A stretch of 64,000 bases of DNA from Flavobacterium sp. LHD-80 (GCF_030929605.1 NZ_JAVFVS010000007.1:62001-126000); one strand, 5' to 3'; counted from the stretch's first letter, positions 42,567 through 51,302 are shown. Translations and numbers: made by a program. The notes: generated by a model not told the origin, from the letters alone.

Positions 42567-43899
42567 CAAAGAATTTATCCAACAACTAGAGGAACATATC
42601 GTTAAGAAAAATGACAACGAACTTGAAATTTTACTTAATGATCTTCACCATGCTGATATCGCCGAAATTCTTGAAGAATTAGATTTTGATGAAGCAACCT
42701 ACATTTTTAAAGTTTTAGATAGTGACAAAACAGCCGAAATTCTTCTTGAATTAGAAGAAGATCTGCGTGAAAATATCTTAAGCCGACTTTCACCAAAAGA
42801 AATTGCAGAAGAGCTTGATGAGCTTGAAACAAATGATGCTGCCGATATCATCGCGGAACTTTCGCAGGACATCAAAGCAGAAGTTATCTCGGAGTTAGTC
42901 GATGTTGAACACGCAAAAGATATCGTCGAATTACTACGTTACGATGAAAACACGGCGGGTGGTTTGATGGGTAAAGAGCTTGTAAAAGTCAATGAAAATT
43001 GGAATGTTTTGACCTGCGTAAAAGAAATGCGAATTCAGGCAGAGAATGTTTCCAGAGTACATTCGATTTATGTTGTTGATGATGAAAATCGTTTAAAAGG
43101 CAGATTATCTCTTAAAGATTTATTGACAACTTCTACCAAAACGCAAATTGGAGATATTTATATCCGAAAGCTAAATTTTGTAAACGTTGATACCGAAGAT
43201 GTTGAGGTCGCTCGTATCATGCAGAAATACGATTTGGAGGCAATTCCAGTTGTAGATGAACTTGGACGATTGGTCGGAAGAATTACAATTGATGATATCG
43301 TAGACGTGATCAAAGATGAAGCCGATAAAGATTACCAATTAGCAGCCGGTATTACGCAAGATATTGAAAGTAATGACAGTGTTTTGGAGTTAACAAAAGC
43401 ACGTTTGCCTTGGCTTTTAATCGGAATGGTAATTGAGATTGTCGCGTCATTTGTGTTGAAAGATAACGAAAGCGCTTTCCAAAAATATTCAACCTTAATT
43501 ATTTTCGTGCCTCTTTTATCAGCAACGGCTGGAAATATTGGAGTTCAGGCTTCGGCAATCGTAGTTCAAGGTTTGGCAAATGGAACTTTGAAAGAATTCA
43601 GTCGCAGTTATTTTAGCAAAGAACTTACCGTTTCAATGATTTCTGGAAGCATTATTTCATTGCTTCTTTTAGGATATCATTCGGTTATGTATCAACAATA
43701 TTTGGTCGGAATGGCAATTTCGATCTCTATGATTGTTGTGATTTTGTTTGCCGCAACTTTAGGGACATTGGTACCGCTTTTTCTTCATAAAAATAAAATC
43801 GATCCGGCAATTGCAACGGGTCCATTTATTACTACAACTAATGATGTATTCGGAATTATGCTCTATTTTGGAGTTGCCAAAATGATTCTTGGGTTTTAG
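42550..43899 (+). CDS. mgtE: Magnesium transporter MgtE
   Basis: 449 residues. The cytosolic N-domain (about 1-130, helical repeats such as [26 protein letters not shown]) and two CBS domains (about 135-255, with [25 protein letters not shown] and [31 protein letters not shown]) are followed by five transmembrane helices (about 285-449). The pore signature is [24 protein letters not shown] (about 318-341). Mg2+ binding by N and CBS domains closes the gate. Co-transcription with rsmA, by a 17-base overlap, is usual in Bacteroidetes. Confidence 0.95.
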   Translation: MEFKVSKEFIQQLEEHIVKKNDNELEILLNDLHHADIAEILEELDFDEATYIFKVLDSDKTAEILLELEEDLRENILSRLSPKEIAEELDELETNDAADIIAELSQDIKAEVISELVDVEHAKDIVELLRYDENTAGGLMGKELVKVNENWNVLTCVKEMRIQAENVSRVHSIYVVDDENRLKGRLSLKDLLTTSTKTQIGDIYIRKLNFVNVDTEDVEVARIMQKYDLEAIPVVDELGRLVGRITIDDIVDVIKDEADKDYQLAAGITQDIESNDSVLELTKARLPWLLIGMVIEIVASFVLKDNESAFQKYSTLIIFVPLLSATAGNIGVQASAIVVQGLANGTLKEFSRSYFSKELTVSMISGSIISLLLLGYHSVMYQQYLVGMAISISMIVVILFAATLGTLVPLFLHKNKIDPAIATGPFITTTNDVFGIMLYFGVAKMILGF

Positions 43900-44011
43900 A
43901 TTTTTGGCACAAATTAATAGATTGGAGTGATTTAAAATCTTTAAATTCTATGTAATTTGCAATCTGAAGAATTAGGTGTTAATCAGCCAGAAATAAATTA
44001 AAACCAAGCAG

Positions 44012-44797
44012 ATGAAAGTACACATTATTGGAGGAGGAAACCTTGGCGTTTCTATTGCCTTGGGAATTGCTAAATTTTCAAAAAACAATCAAGTTACAGT
44101 TACAAGAAGAAACACTGCAAGTATTCAGTATTTGTCTGAATACGGAATTACGGTGTCTAACGATAATAAACACAATATTCAGGAAGCAGATGTTGTAATT
44201 TTGACTATAAAGCCTTATCAGGTTGATACGGTTTTGGCTGAAATTTTGCCTGTAATTAAAGATAAAACAATCGCTTCTGCAGTAAGTGGATTGTCGTTGG
44301 ATATGCTTCAGGAGAAAACTAATAATGAATATCCGGTTGTGCGTATTATGCCAAATATTGCTGCGCAATTTGGAGAATCGGCAACTTGTATTTCTTTTCC
44401 TGAAACAGATCGTGAAGAGGCGATGCCAATTGTAGATTTGTTCCAAGATTTGGGGACTGCTCCAGTTATCGATGAAAAATTGATGGATGCGGCAACGGTT
44501 TTGGGCGCCTGCGGAACGGCATATGCATTACGTTACATTCGTGCATCTATGCAAGCCGGAATCGAAATAGGATTTGATTCCAGTACAGCTTTGGCAATTG
44601 CCGCACAAACAGCAAAAGGAGCTGCAAAAATGTTATTAGAGGAAAAAGTGCACCCAGAACAATTAATCGACCGTGTAACAACGCCTCAAGGCTGTACAAT
44701 TGTTGGTTTGAATGAAATGGAACACAACGGCTTTAGTTCGTCTCTGATAAAAGGAATCAAAACTTCTTTGAAACAGATAAAAGGTTTACTGAAATAA
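44012..44797 (+). CDS. proC: Pyrroline-5-carboxylate reductase
   Basis: 261 residues. Catalyses the last step of proline synthesis. The Rossmann motif is MKVHIIGGGNLGVSIALG (1-18). The C-terminal dimer/active-site region has TVLGACGTAYALRYIRASMQAGIEIGFDSSTALAIAAQTAKGAAKMLLE and the TTPQGCTIVGLNEMEHNGFSS end. No other proline gene is nearby. A terminator hairpin (aaattccaaattcc / ggtttggaattt) follows at 44819-44862. Confidence 0.95.
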   Translation: MKVHIIGGGNLGVSIALGIAKFSKNNQVTVTRRNTASIQYLSEYGITVSNDNKHNIQEADVVILTIKPYQVDTVLAEILPVIKDKTIASAVSGLSLDMLQEKTNNEYPVVRIMPNIAAQFGESATCISFPETDREEAMPIVDLFQDLGTAPVIDEKLMDAATVLGACGTAYALRYIRASMQAGIEIGFDSSTALAIAAQTAKGAAKMLLEEKVHPEQLIDRVTTPQGCTIVGLNEMEHNGFSSSLIKGIKTSLKQIKGLLK

Positions 44798-44818
44798 AAT
44801 AACAATATTTAAATACTC

Positions 44819-44862
44819 AAATTCCAAATTCCAATACTTTAGTTGGGGTTTGGAATTTTTTA
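44819..44862 (+). terminator. Terminator after proC
   Basis: The stem aaattccaaa / tttggaattt with a loop of about 17 bases and a T run, 21 bases after the stop. Confidence 0.65.
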
Positions 44863-44884
44863 TTTTTGAGAGTTGAGCCCTGTA

Positions 44885-44912
44885 TGTCATTCCGAGGAAC
44901 GAGGAATGACAA
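44885..44912. repeat. Short palindrome tgtcattcc-ggaatgaca
   Basis: Two 9-base arms with a 10-base gaggaacga loop. The gtcattccgag... core resembles widespread intergenic palindromes. It lies between the convergent proC and ABM genes. Confidence 0.55.
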
Positions 44913-44936
44913 TATTGCGGGTAATTGGAGCTTTTT

Positions 44937-45236
44937 CTAAGCAAAAACCTCAAAATGCTCTACCTTTTCTTCAAATTCTAAAAGAAACTGTTCATCTTCG
45001 GGATAATACTTTGCTTTTTCAAAATCTTCTCCAGCGAAATTCTTGATTACTTCTAGGTTTTCCCAATACGTTATAAGCGTAAAATGCCCTTCGTTGTTTT
45101 TGATGTTTCTTAAAAAGGAAAGTTTCACAAATCCCTGTGTTTTTTCATAATCAGGAATGGCAGTTTTGATCATAAATTCGGTGTAAACTTCATAATCTTC
45201 AACTTTTGTTTTTCCGTGCCAGATTCTTGCGATCAT
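44937..45236 (-). CDS. Antibiotic biosynthesis monooxygenase (ABM) domain protein
   Basis: A 99-residue ferredoxin-like dimeric domain of the ABM superfamily: MIARIWHGKTKVEDYEVYTEFMIKTAIPDYEKTQGFVKLSFLRN and HFTLITYWENLEVIKNFAGEDFEKAKYYPEDEQFLLEFEEKVEHFEVFA. These are small mono-oxygenases or haem-degrading relatives; the family name does not imply antibiotic production. Its start overlaps the stop of nhaA upstream by 4 bases, so it is translationally coupled to nhaA. Role unknown. Confidence 0.8.
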   Translation of the reverse strand: MIARIWHGKTKVEDYEVYTEFMIKTAIPDYEKTQGFVKLSFLRNIKNNEGHFTLITYWENLEVIKNFAGEDFEKAKYYPEDEQFLLEFEEKVEHFEVFA

Positions 45237-46384
45237 AATCTTGAATTTAATTTCTTGTTCAAAGTGTATTTTAAAAATACGAATCCAAAAAATCCCGAAA
45301 GCAACGACGCAATTAAAATAGCAATTTTAGAAAAAACAATTGTTTCAGGATCTTTAAAGGCTAAAATGGTAATAAAAATGGACATTGTAAAACCAATTCC
45401 GCCTAGCATTCCGGCTCCTAAAAGATGTGACCATTTTAAGTTTTTTGGCAACGCACATAATCCGGCTGTTACTCCAATAGAAGAAAATAGAACAATTCCG
45501 AGCGGTTTTCCAATAACTAATCCAAGGATTATTCCAAAGGTGTTTGGATGATTTAATCCTTCGTGCCAATCGTTTGTTATCGCAATACAAGTATTTGCAA
45601 TGGCAAACAAAGGCAATATGATAAAAGCAACAGGTTTATGTAGAAAATGCTGCAGTTTATAAGAAGATGAATTTTCGCTGCCATCTCCAAACGGAATTAC
45701 AAACGCTAAAATAACACCCGTAATTGTTGCATGCACTCCAGAATTCAGCATAAAATACCACATTACTATGCCGCCAATTAAATACGGAATAATATTGTTG
45801 ACTTTCATTCGATTCAGAATAAAAAGAAAACCCCAAATTGCTAAAGCGATTGCAAGATTTACAAAGGCAATTGATTTGGTGTAAAAAACGGCAATAACAA
45901 TTATAGCACCCAAATCATCGATCACGGCGAGAGCGGTTAAAAATACCTTTAGTGATGGTGAAACTTTTTTTCCTAATAGAGATAAAATCCCGATTGCAAA
46001 AGCAATATCGGTCGCCATTGGAATTCCTGCTCCGTTTTGAGTTGCGGTACCAAAATTTAAAGCCAGAAAAATCGCGGCAGGAACCAGCATACCTCCAAGA
46101 GCAGCCATAATTGGCAATGAAGCATTTTTTATGTTGGATAATTCTCCGTGATAAATTTCACGTTCTAATTCTAAACCAATTAAAAGAAAAAAAATGGTCA
46201 TTAAACCGTCATTAATCCAATGCGTAATAGAATGTCCTCCCAAATCTTTTTCCCAAAAAGCAACATATTCTGTGGCATAAGCTGAATTTGCTAAGTACAA
46301 CGAACATATTGTTACAAATAGTAAAAGCAGCCCTCCAGATTTTTCGTTATTGAAGAAAGAATTAAAAGTCACGGTTAATTTCAT
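45233..46384 (-). CDS. nhaA: Na+/H+ antiporter NhaA
   Basis: 383 residues, twelve transmembrane helices. The motif IPMATDIAFAIGILSLLG (about 118-135) and the paired aspartates in LAVIDDLGAIIVIAVFY (about 150-166) correspond to the ion-binding Asp residues of E. coli NhaA, so electrogenic 1 Na+/2 H+ exchange is likely. It opens a two-gene unit with the ABM gene, overlapping it by 4 bases. The divergent gene at 46543 has its own promoter. Confidence 0.95.
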   Translation of the reverse strand: MKLTVTFNSFFNNEKSGGLLLLFVTICSLYLANSAYATEYVAFWEKDLGGHSITHWINDGLMTIFFLLIGLELEREIYHGELSNIKNASLPIMAALGGMLVPAAIFLALNFGTATQNGAGIPMATDIAFAIGILSLLGKKVSPSLKVFLTALAVIDDLGAIIVIAVFYTKSIAFVNLAIALAIWGFLFILNRMKVNNIIPYLIGGIVMWYFMLNSGVHATITGVILAFVIPFGDGSENSSSYKLQHFLHKPVAFIILPLFAIANTCIAITNDWHEGLNHPNTFGIILGLVIGKPLGIVLFSSIGVTAGLCALPKNLKWSHLLGAGMLGGIGFTMSIFITILAFKDPETIVFSKIAILIASLLSGFFGFVFLKYTLNKKLNSRL

Positions 46385-46512
46385 TTGAGAAAAGGTTTTG
46401 AAGATTTAAAAGGGAAGGAATTTCTTCGAAGGCTTGTATCTTCAAAGTTAAAGAAATTCTGACCAATAAAAAAACTTTGCGATTCTGCGACTTTACGAGA
46501 TTAAATTAACCG

Positions 46513-46520
46513 TATTTTTG
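46513..46520 (+). promoter_or_regulatory. Bacteroidetes -7 box for the dehydrogenase gene
   Basis: TATTTTTG fits TAnnTTTG, 22 bases ahead of the ATG at 46543. The -33 element is not clear. Confidence 0.4.
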
Positions 46521-46542
46521 CTTTAGATAAAATTCAACAATA

Positions 46543-47502
46543 ATGAGCATAAAAATTCTTCACATAGACAGCAATAATCCTATTTTATGGAATCAATTAG
46601 AAGAAGCGGGTTTTGAAAATCATGCCGATTTTAAATCTTCGAAAGAAGAAATCGAAGCTAAAATTAAAGATTATAACGGAATTGTAATTCGAAGCCGATT
46701 CAAGATTGACAAGACTTTTTTAGATAATGCAACTAACTTGCAATTTATTGCCAGAGTGGGCGCAGGCCTTGAAAGTATTGATTGTGATTATGCTGAAACG
46801 AAAGGAATTCACTTAATCGCGGCTCCAGAAGGAAATCGAAATGCAGTTGCAGAACATTCGCTTGGCGTAATTTTATCGCTTTTTAATAATTTAAATCAGG
46901 CCGACGCCGAGATCAAAGCGGGACATTGGAATCGTGAAAGCAATCGCGGTCATGAATTAGACGGGAAAACGGTTGGGATCATTGGATACGGAAATATGGG
47001 GAAAGCTTTCGCCAAAAAACTTCGTGGTTTTGAAACCGAAGTTTTGTTTTATGATATTTTGGAAAATATTGGAGATGAAAATGCAAAACAAGTTTCATTG
47101 CAGGAACTTCAAAAAAGAGCTGATGTTTTGAGTCTTCATTTGCCTTGGACGCCAGAAACAGACAAAATGGTTGACGCAAATTTTATAAACGCATTTTCGA
47201 AGCCATTTTGGATTATAAATACTTCGCGTGGCAAAAATATCGTGACAGCAGATTTAGTTGAAGCTATGAAGTCTAAAAAGGTCTTAGGTGCAGGTTTGGA
47301 TGTTTTGGAGTACGAGAAATTATCTTTTGAAACACTCTTCCAGGATAAAAATACACCAGAAGCCTTTCAATATTTGCTGGAAGCCAAAAACGTTTTACTA
47401 ACGCCACATATCGCAGGATGGACTTTTGAAAGCCATGAACGTTTGGCTCAGGTAATTGTCGATAAGATCAAGAAGGTTTATTCAAAACCTACAAGGGCAT
47501 AG
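46543..47502 (+). CDS. D-2-hydroxyacid dehydrogenase (phosphoglycerate dehydrogenase-like)
   Basis: 319 residues. NAD-binding motif VGIIGYGNMGKAFAKKL (about 143-160), substrate-binding ARVGAGLESIDCDYA (about 71-85), HLPWTPETDKMVD (about 198-211) with the catalytic Arg in NTSRGKN (about 226-232) and the catalytic His in LLTPHIAGWTFESHE (about 285-299). It lacks the regulatory ACT domain of large SerA enzymes, so it is either the short SerA-type enzyme of the serine pathway or a related 2-hydroxyacid dehydrogenase. Promoter box TATTTTTG at 46513-46520. It is monocistronic. Confidence 0.85.
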   Translation: MSIKILHIDSNNPILWNQLEEAGFENHADFKSSKEEIEAKIKDYNGIVIRSRFKIDKTFLDNATNLQFIARVGAGLESIDCDYAETKGIHLIAAPEGNRNAVAEHSLGVILSLFNNLNQADAEIKAGHWNRESNRGHELDGKTVGIIGYGNMGKAFAKKLRGFETEVLFYDILENIGDENAKQVSLQELQKRADVLSLHLPWTPETDKMVDANFINAFSKPFWIINTSRGKNIVTADLVEAMKSKKVLGAGLDVLEYEKLSFETLFQDKNTPEAFQYLLEAKNVLLTPHIAGWTFESHERLAQVIVDKIKKVYSKPTRA

Positions 47503-47560
47503 TTTTTAAGGTCAGCACTTTATTATATTGTTAAGGTGATTTTGCGATAAGTATTTTCTG

Positions 47561-47568
47561 TAAATTTG
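47561..47568 (+). promoter_or_regulatory. Bacteroidetes -7 box upstream of the TM2 gene leader
   Basis: TAAATTTG with a TTTG at 47541-47544 (16-base spacing). If used, the 5' leader of the TM2 mRNA would be about 115 bases long and contain the hairpin at 47604-47635 and the conserved motif at 47641-47670. Confidence 0.4.
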
Positions 47569-47603
47569 ACATCTCTGATTAGTTTTTAAAGTTATTTTTC
47601 TTT

Positions 47604-47635
47604 AATATTGTTACTGCATTTTTAACAATATTTTT
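47604..47635 (+). promoter_or_regulatory. Terminator-like hairpin in the TM2 leader
   Basis: aatattgtta / taacaatatt with a 9-base loop and a short T run (47633-47635) lies upstream of the conserved motif. It could be an attenuator or just a hairpin in an AT-rich leader. The dehydrogenase stop is at 47502, so it might also terminate that gene. Confidence 0.4.
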
Positions 47636-47640
47636 GAAAA

Positions 47641-47670
47641 GGAGCCACCGAAAATCCTTAAAAGAGTAGG
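47641..47670 (+). promoter_or_regulatory. Conserved leader motif, copy 1 (before TM2)
   Basis: ggagccaccgaaaatcctta then aaagagtagg. It matches the second copy at 48108-48135 over the whole length with two small indels. Its centre, accgaaaatccttaa, is identical in both. It lies 21 bases before the ATG at 47692 and so would form the 5' leader of the mRNA. The ggag / tcc and cct / agg segments can pair, suggesting a compact fold. Confidence 0.65.
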
Positions 47671-47691
47671 TTTTAATAAATCTGATAAAAA

Positions 47692-47967
47692 ATGGAAAAT
47701 ACAAAGTATGAGGCTTGGAATACTCCATCAAGGCCTAGAGAAGAAAATAAAAAAATTTCAGCGGGAATTCTGGCTATTTTAGTTGGTATTCTTGGAATTC
47801 ATAAATTTTATTTAGGATACACCAAGGAAGGCGTTATTCATCTGCTTTTAGGCTTAATGTGCGGCGTTGGTGGTTTGATTGGTCTTATAGAAGGAATTAT
47901 ATACTTGACAAAAACAGACGAAGAGTTTTATCAGACTTATCAAGTCGGTTACAGAGGCTGGTTCTAA
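47692..47967 (+). CDS. TM2 domain protein
   Basis: 91 residues. The first 25 are polar; then the TM2 signature follows: ISAGILAILVGILGIHKFYLGYTKEGVIHLLLGLMCGVGGLIGLIEGIIYL (about 24-74), two membrane helices joined by a short D/K-containing loop. TM2 proteins are small membrane proteins of unknown function. The gene is preceded by a leader motif shared with the DUF805 gene downstream, and followed by a terminator, so the two are separately transcribed but probably co-regulated. Confidence 0.9.
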   Translation: MENTKYEAWNTPSRPREENKKISAGILAILVGILGIHKFYLGYTKEGVIHLLLGLMCGVGGLIGLIEGIIYLTKTDEEFYQTYQVGYRGWF

Positions 47968-47975
47968 AATATTTA

Positions 47976-48010
47976 AAAATCCCATTCACCGTAACGAATG
48001 GGATTTTTTT
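47976..48010 (+). terminator. Terminator after the TM2 gene
   Basis: The stem aaaaatcccattc / gaatgggattttt with an 8-base loop and T run, 8 bases after the stop. Confidence 0.9.
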
Positions 48011-48107
48011 TATCAGTGAAAAAGAACTTTTTCTGATACAACAATGTCTTTTCGTTTCTTAAAAAAAATCTTAATTAAGTTAATCTTACACTGTATTAAA
48101 AAGTGGT

Positions 48108-48135
48108 GGAGTAACCGAAAATCCTTAAGAGTAGG
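48108..48135 (+). promoter_or_regulatory. Conserved leader motif, copy 2 (before DUF805)
   Basis: ggagtaaccgaaaatcctta then agagtagg, nearly the same as copy 1, 21 bases before the DUF805 ATG at 48157. The same distance to the ATG in both copies (21 bases) argues for a shared cis-acting RNA element. I recall a published motif named after DUF805 genes in Bacteroidetes, to which this may belong. Confidence 0.65.
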
Positions 48136-48156
48136 GGAAACTTATAAAGATTTGTT

Positions 48157-48537
48157 ATGTTAGAAATGTACAAAAAAGTAGTTCTTGAAAATTATGCGAA
48201 TTTTAATGGAAGAGCTAGAAGAAGAGAATATTGGATGTTTATTTTAGGAAATTTTATTATTTCAATTATCTTACAGATTATTGATAATGTTGCTGGTTTA
48301 ACGTTTGGAGCTGGTGAAACGGGAATAATTGGTTTAATATATAGTTTAGCAGTTATGATTCCTGGAACCGCTGTTGCAATAAGAAGAATGCATGATATAG
48401 GAAAAAGCGGATGGTATATACTTATTCCAATTTATAATATTATTTTACTTGCTACAGAAGGAGAAAAAGGTCCTAATCAATATGGTTCCGATCCAAAAAA
48501 TCAATTTGAAGAAATGGATGAAATTGGTAAAGAATAA
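48157..48537 (+). CDS. DUF805 family membrane protein
   Basis: 126 residues. The DUF805 pattern is clear: YANFNGRARRREYWMFILGNFIISIILQIIDNVAG (about 11-45), LIYSLAVMIPGTAVAIRRMHDIGKSGWYILIPIYNIILLATEGEKGPNQYGSDP (about 65-118). Three to four transmembrane helices with basic residues at the cytosolic face. The family is linked to small membrane proteins often near TM2 genes, but its activity is unknown. It is preceded by a leader motif shared with the TM2 gene and followed by a strong bidirectional terminator. Confidence 0.9.
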   Translation: MLEMYKKVVLENYANFNGRARRREYWMFILGNFIISIILQIIDNVAGLTFGAGETGIIGLIYSLAVMIPGTAVAIRRMHDIGKSGWYILIPIYNIILLATEGEKGPNQYGSDPKNQFEEMDEIGKE

Positions 48538-48565
48538 TTCATAAGTTTTAAACAAAAATTGTAAT

Positions 48566-48603
48566 AAAAAAATCCCATCCGCCACGGCGGATGGGATTTT
48601 TTT
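48566..48603. terminator. Bidirectional terminator between DUF805 and olsF
   Basis: aaaaaaatcccatccgcc / ggcggatgggattttttt, a very stable stem with A and T tracts on both sides, between two convergent genes. Confidence 0.95.
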
Positions 48604-48617
48604 ATGTTTTAAAACTA

Positions 48618-50420
48618 CTAATCTTCTTTTTCAAAGAGCTTTTTCTCTAACTCAATTTGAAACTCTTCGATAACAGGTTTCATTGTGCTTTCTGGAATAT
48701 CGGCAATTCTAATATACATTAAACCGTCGACAGCATTATTGAATAAAGGATCGACATTGAAAGCAACAACTCTTGCGTTTTGTTTGATATACTTTTTAAT
48801 TAAAACCGGCAAACGTAAATTTCCTGGTTCCAATTCGTCAATTATCTTGTCAAATTTATTCAAATCAGATTCGGCTTCATCAAAAATAAAGTCTTTATCA
48901 GCATCTTTCAGTTTTACTTTATAGGCTTTCTTCGGATGAATATATTGTGCAATATAAGGATCATAATAATTTGACTTCATAAATTCAATCATCAACGATT
49001 TAGAGAAATCAGAGAATTGATTGCTGATGCTCACACCTCCCAATAAATATTTGTGTTCTGGATGACGTAAAGTAGTATGAATAATCCCTTTCCAAAGCAA
49101 GAATAAAGGCATTGGTTTTTGCTGATATTCACGTATGATGAAAGCACGCCCCATTTCGATAGATTTGTGCATCATGTCGTGAAGTTCAGTTTCAAATCTA
49201 AAAAGATCATTCAAATAAAAACCTTCAATTCCATATTTTGGGTAAATTTCAGAACCCAATCCCATGCGGTAAGCGCCAGCAATTTTCTTGGTTTCATCAT
49301 TCCATAAAAACATATGGTGATAATATTGATCAAATTTATCTAAATCGATCGATTCGTTTGTTCCTTCGCCCACTTCACGGAAAGTGATTTCGCGCAAACG
49401 GCCAATTTCATGTAAAATATTAGGAATTGATTTTGCTCTGGCAAAAAACACTTCGTAGTTTTTGCTCTGCAATAAACGGCAATCACTATTTCTTAAAGCA
49501 TCAACTTCGGCAATCATTTTTGATTCGTTAGCCGGAGTTGCGATTTTTTTAGGTGCTTTCGAGATTTTTAAACTTGCTGTGTCGATTAATTTGGTATCCT
49601 TTTCAAAAGGATTAGCAAGCATATAGGTTTTCTTTCTTAAAAATTCTGAGTATTCTTCAAACGATTCAATTTCGTTTTGTTCGTTTACAGAAATTGGTTT
49701 TCCAATACGAACTTTGATTACGCGGTCTTTTTGTGTAAGCAATTCAGATGGAAGTTTTGCTGTACGTAAAGTATCGTCAATTTTTGAAAGCCAGTAGAAT
49801 AATTTACTGTTTTTGGCATGAAAATAAATAGGTACAACAGGAACTTTTGCTTTTCTGATTAATTTCAAAGCACCTTCTTCCCATGGTTTGTCAACTACTA
49901 ATTTTCCGTCTTTGTAGGTCGAAACTTCACCGGCCGGAAAAATTCCTAGAGGTTTCCCGTCGCTTAAATGACGCAACGTTTCTTTGATGCCAATTACGCT
50001 CGATTTAGCATCCTTGTGATTTTCAAAAGGATTAACCGGCATAATGTATTTTTTCATCGGAACAATTCTATGTAAAAGGAAATTGGCAATGATTTTGAAA
50101 TTTGGTTCTCTCTCAAGCATTAATTTCAAAAGCAAAATCCCGTCAATTCCTCCAAGTGGGTGATTTGAAATAGTAATGTAAGCACCATCCTTTGGCAGAC
50201 GTTTTAAATCTTCTTCTGGGATTTCGAATTTGATTTCCATCTCATCCAAAATTCCGTTCAAAAACGCAAGGTCTTCCAAATGTTTATTTCGATCGTAAAT
50301 TTTATTAAGGGTCGAGATCTTAAGAACCTTCATAAGAATCCAGCCTGAAAAAGTACCGAATACTCCGTACTTATCAACATTTATTGCCTTTGCAACTTCT
50401 TTCGCGGTAACTAAACCCAT
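48618..50420 (-). CDS. olsF: Bifunctional acyltransferase, ornithine-lipid synthesis (OlsF-type)
   Basis: 600 residues. The N-terminal half (about 70-260) is a PlsC-like O-acyltransferase with the active-site block ISNHPLGGIDG (84-94; His87 and Asp93 are spaced HX5D, not the common HX4D) and FPAGEVS (161-167). The C-terminal half (about 310-560) is an OlsB-like GNAT domain (VFFARAKSIPNILHEIGRLREITFREVGEG and LWNDETKKIAGAYRMGLG). Together they correspond to the OlsF fusion described from Flavobacterium johnsoniae and Serratia, which makes ornithine lipid in one protein. A TATCTTTG -7 box (50451-50458, minus) lies ahead of it. Confidence 0.85.
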   Translation of the reverse strand: MGLVTAKEVAKAINVDKYGVFGTFSGWILMKVLKISTLNKIYDRNKHLEDLAFLNGILDEMEIKFEIPEEDLKRLPKDGAYITISNHPLGGIDGILLLKLMLEREPNFKIIANFLLHRIVPMKKYIMPVNPFENHKDAKSSVIGIKETLRHLSDGKPLGIFPAGEVSTYKDGKLVVDKPWEEGALKLIRKAKVPVVPIYFHAKNSKLFYWLSKIDDTLRTAKLPSELLTQKDRVIKVRIGKPISVNEQNEIESFEEYSEFLRKKTYMLANPFEKDTKLIDTASLKISKAPKKIATPANESKMIAEVDALRNSDCRLLQSKNYEVFFARAKSIPNILHEIGRLREITFREVGEGTNESIDLDKFDQYYHHMFLWNDETKKIAGAYRMGLGSEIYPKYGIEGFYLNDLFRFETELHDMMHKSIEMGRAFIIREYQQKPMPLFLLWKGIIHTTLRHPEHKYLLGGVSISNQFSDFSKSLMIEFMKSNYYDPYIAQYIHPKKAYKVKLKDADKDFIFDEAESDLNKFDKIIDELEPGNLRLPVLIKKYIKQNARVVAFNVDPLFNNAVDGLMYIRIADIPESTMKPVIEEFQIELEKKLFEKED

Positions 50421-50450
50421 GTACTATTTTTAAATTATTAGAGCAGCGAA

Positions 50451-50458
50451 CAAAGATA
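50451..50458 (-). promoter_or_regulatory. Bacteroidetes -7 box for olsF
   Basis: On the minus strand TATCTTTG, a full match to TAnnTTTG, 30 bases before the ATG at 50420. The xth gene (plus) has its own TACATTTG box at 50511-50518. Confidence 0.45.
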
Positions 50459-50510
50459 ACAAAAAACTCTACTTTTCCTTTATTCAATTATAAACTTTCC
50501 ACTTTTTTAT

Positions 50511-50518
50511 TACATTTG
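50511..50518 (+). promoter_or_regulatory. Bacteroidetes -7 box for xth
   Basis: TACATTTG, 22 bases before the ATG at 50541. -33 element not clear. Confidence 0.4.
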
Positions 50519-50540
50519 GAATCCTAAAAAAATTACCAAG

Positions 50541-51302
50541 ATGAAAATTATTTCTTATAATGTAAACGGAATTCGTGCTGCAATTACAAAAGGTTTTATT
50601 GAATGGCTAGAAGCTGCAAATCCGGATGTTATCTGTCTTCAGGAAATTAAAGCGACTCAGGATCAAATTCCTGTTGAGGCTATAACAGCGGCGGGTTACC
50701 CGTATCAATATTATTATCCAGCGACTAAAAAAGGGTATAGCGGTGTTGCAATATTATCTAAAATTGAACCAAAAGCGGTTGTGTACGGAACAGGAATTCA
50801 TCATATGGATTTTGAAGGGCGTAATTTGCGTGCCGATTTTGAGGACTGTTCTGTAATGAGTTTATACCTTCCGTCAGGAACTAATATTGAAAGATTGGAT
50901 CATAAATTTATGTTCATGGACGATTTTCAAACGTATATCAACGAGTTAAAACTAACAATTCCGAATTTGATCATCTGCGGTGATTATAATATTTGCCATG
51001 AAGCAATTGATATTCATGATCCTGTTCGCAATAAAACGGTTTCTGGATTTTTGCCTGCAGAACGTGCTTGGCTTGACACTTTTATGAAATCAGGTTTTAT
51101 CGATAGTTTCCGTCATTTCAATAAAGATCCGCATCATTATTCATGGTGGAGTTACCGTGCTGGAGCCAGAGGAAATAATAAAGGCTGGCGTATTGATTAT
51201 AATCTAGTAAGCGATTCAATGGGACATCGCTTGAAACGTGCTGTTATTCTTCCAGACGCTGTTCACTCAGATCATTGCCCAGTTTTAGTCGAAATCGAGT
51301 AA
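50541..51302 (+). CDS. xth: Exodeoxyribonuclease III
   Basis: 253 residues of the EEP nuclease superfamily. It has AP-endonuclease and 3'-5' exonuclease activity in base-excision repair. Metal and catalytic residues: Asn7 (SYNVNGIRA), Glu35 (ICLQEIKATQ), the GDYNICH block (about 149-155) with catalytic Asp and Asn, and SDHCPVLVEI at the end (about 243-252) with the catalytic His. The WxPxG-like RIDYNLVSD lies at about 217-225. The length is normal. It is divergent from olsF. Confidence 0.95.
   Translation: MKIISYNVNGIRAAITKGFIEWLEAANPDVICLQEIKATQDQIPVEAITAAGYPYQYYYPATKKGYSGVAILSKIEPKAVVYGTGIHHMDFEGRNLRADFEDCSVMSLYLPSGTNIERLDHKFMFMDDFQTYINELKLTIPNLIICGDYNICHEAIDIHDPVRNKTVSGFLPAERAWLDTFMKSGFIDSFRHFNKDPHHYSWWSYRAGARGNNKGWRIDYNLVSDSMGHRLKRAVILPDAVHSDHCPVLVEIE

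Noticed and set aside
44078..44446. 122-codon frame opposite proC
   Set aside because: Antisense to a clear enzyme gene, with no start context.
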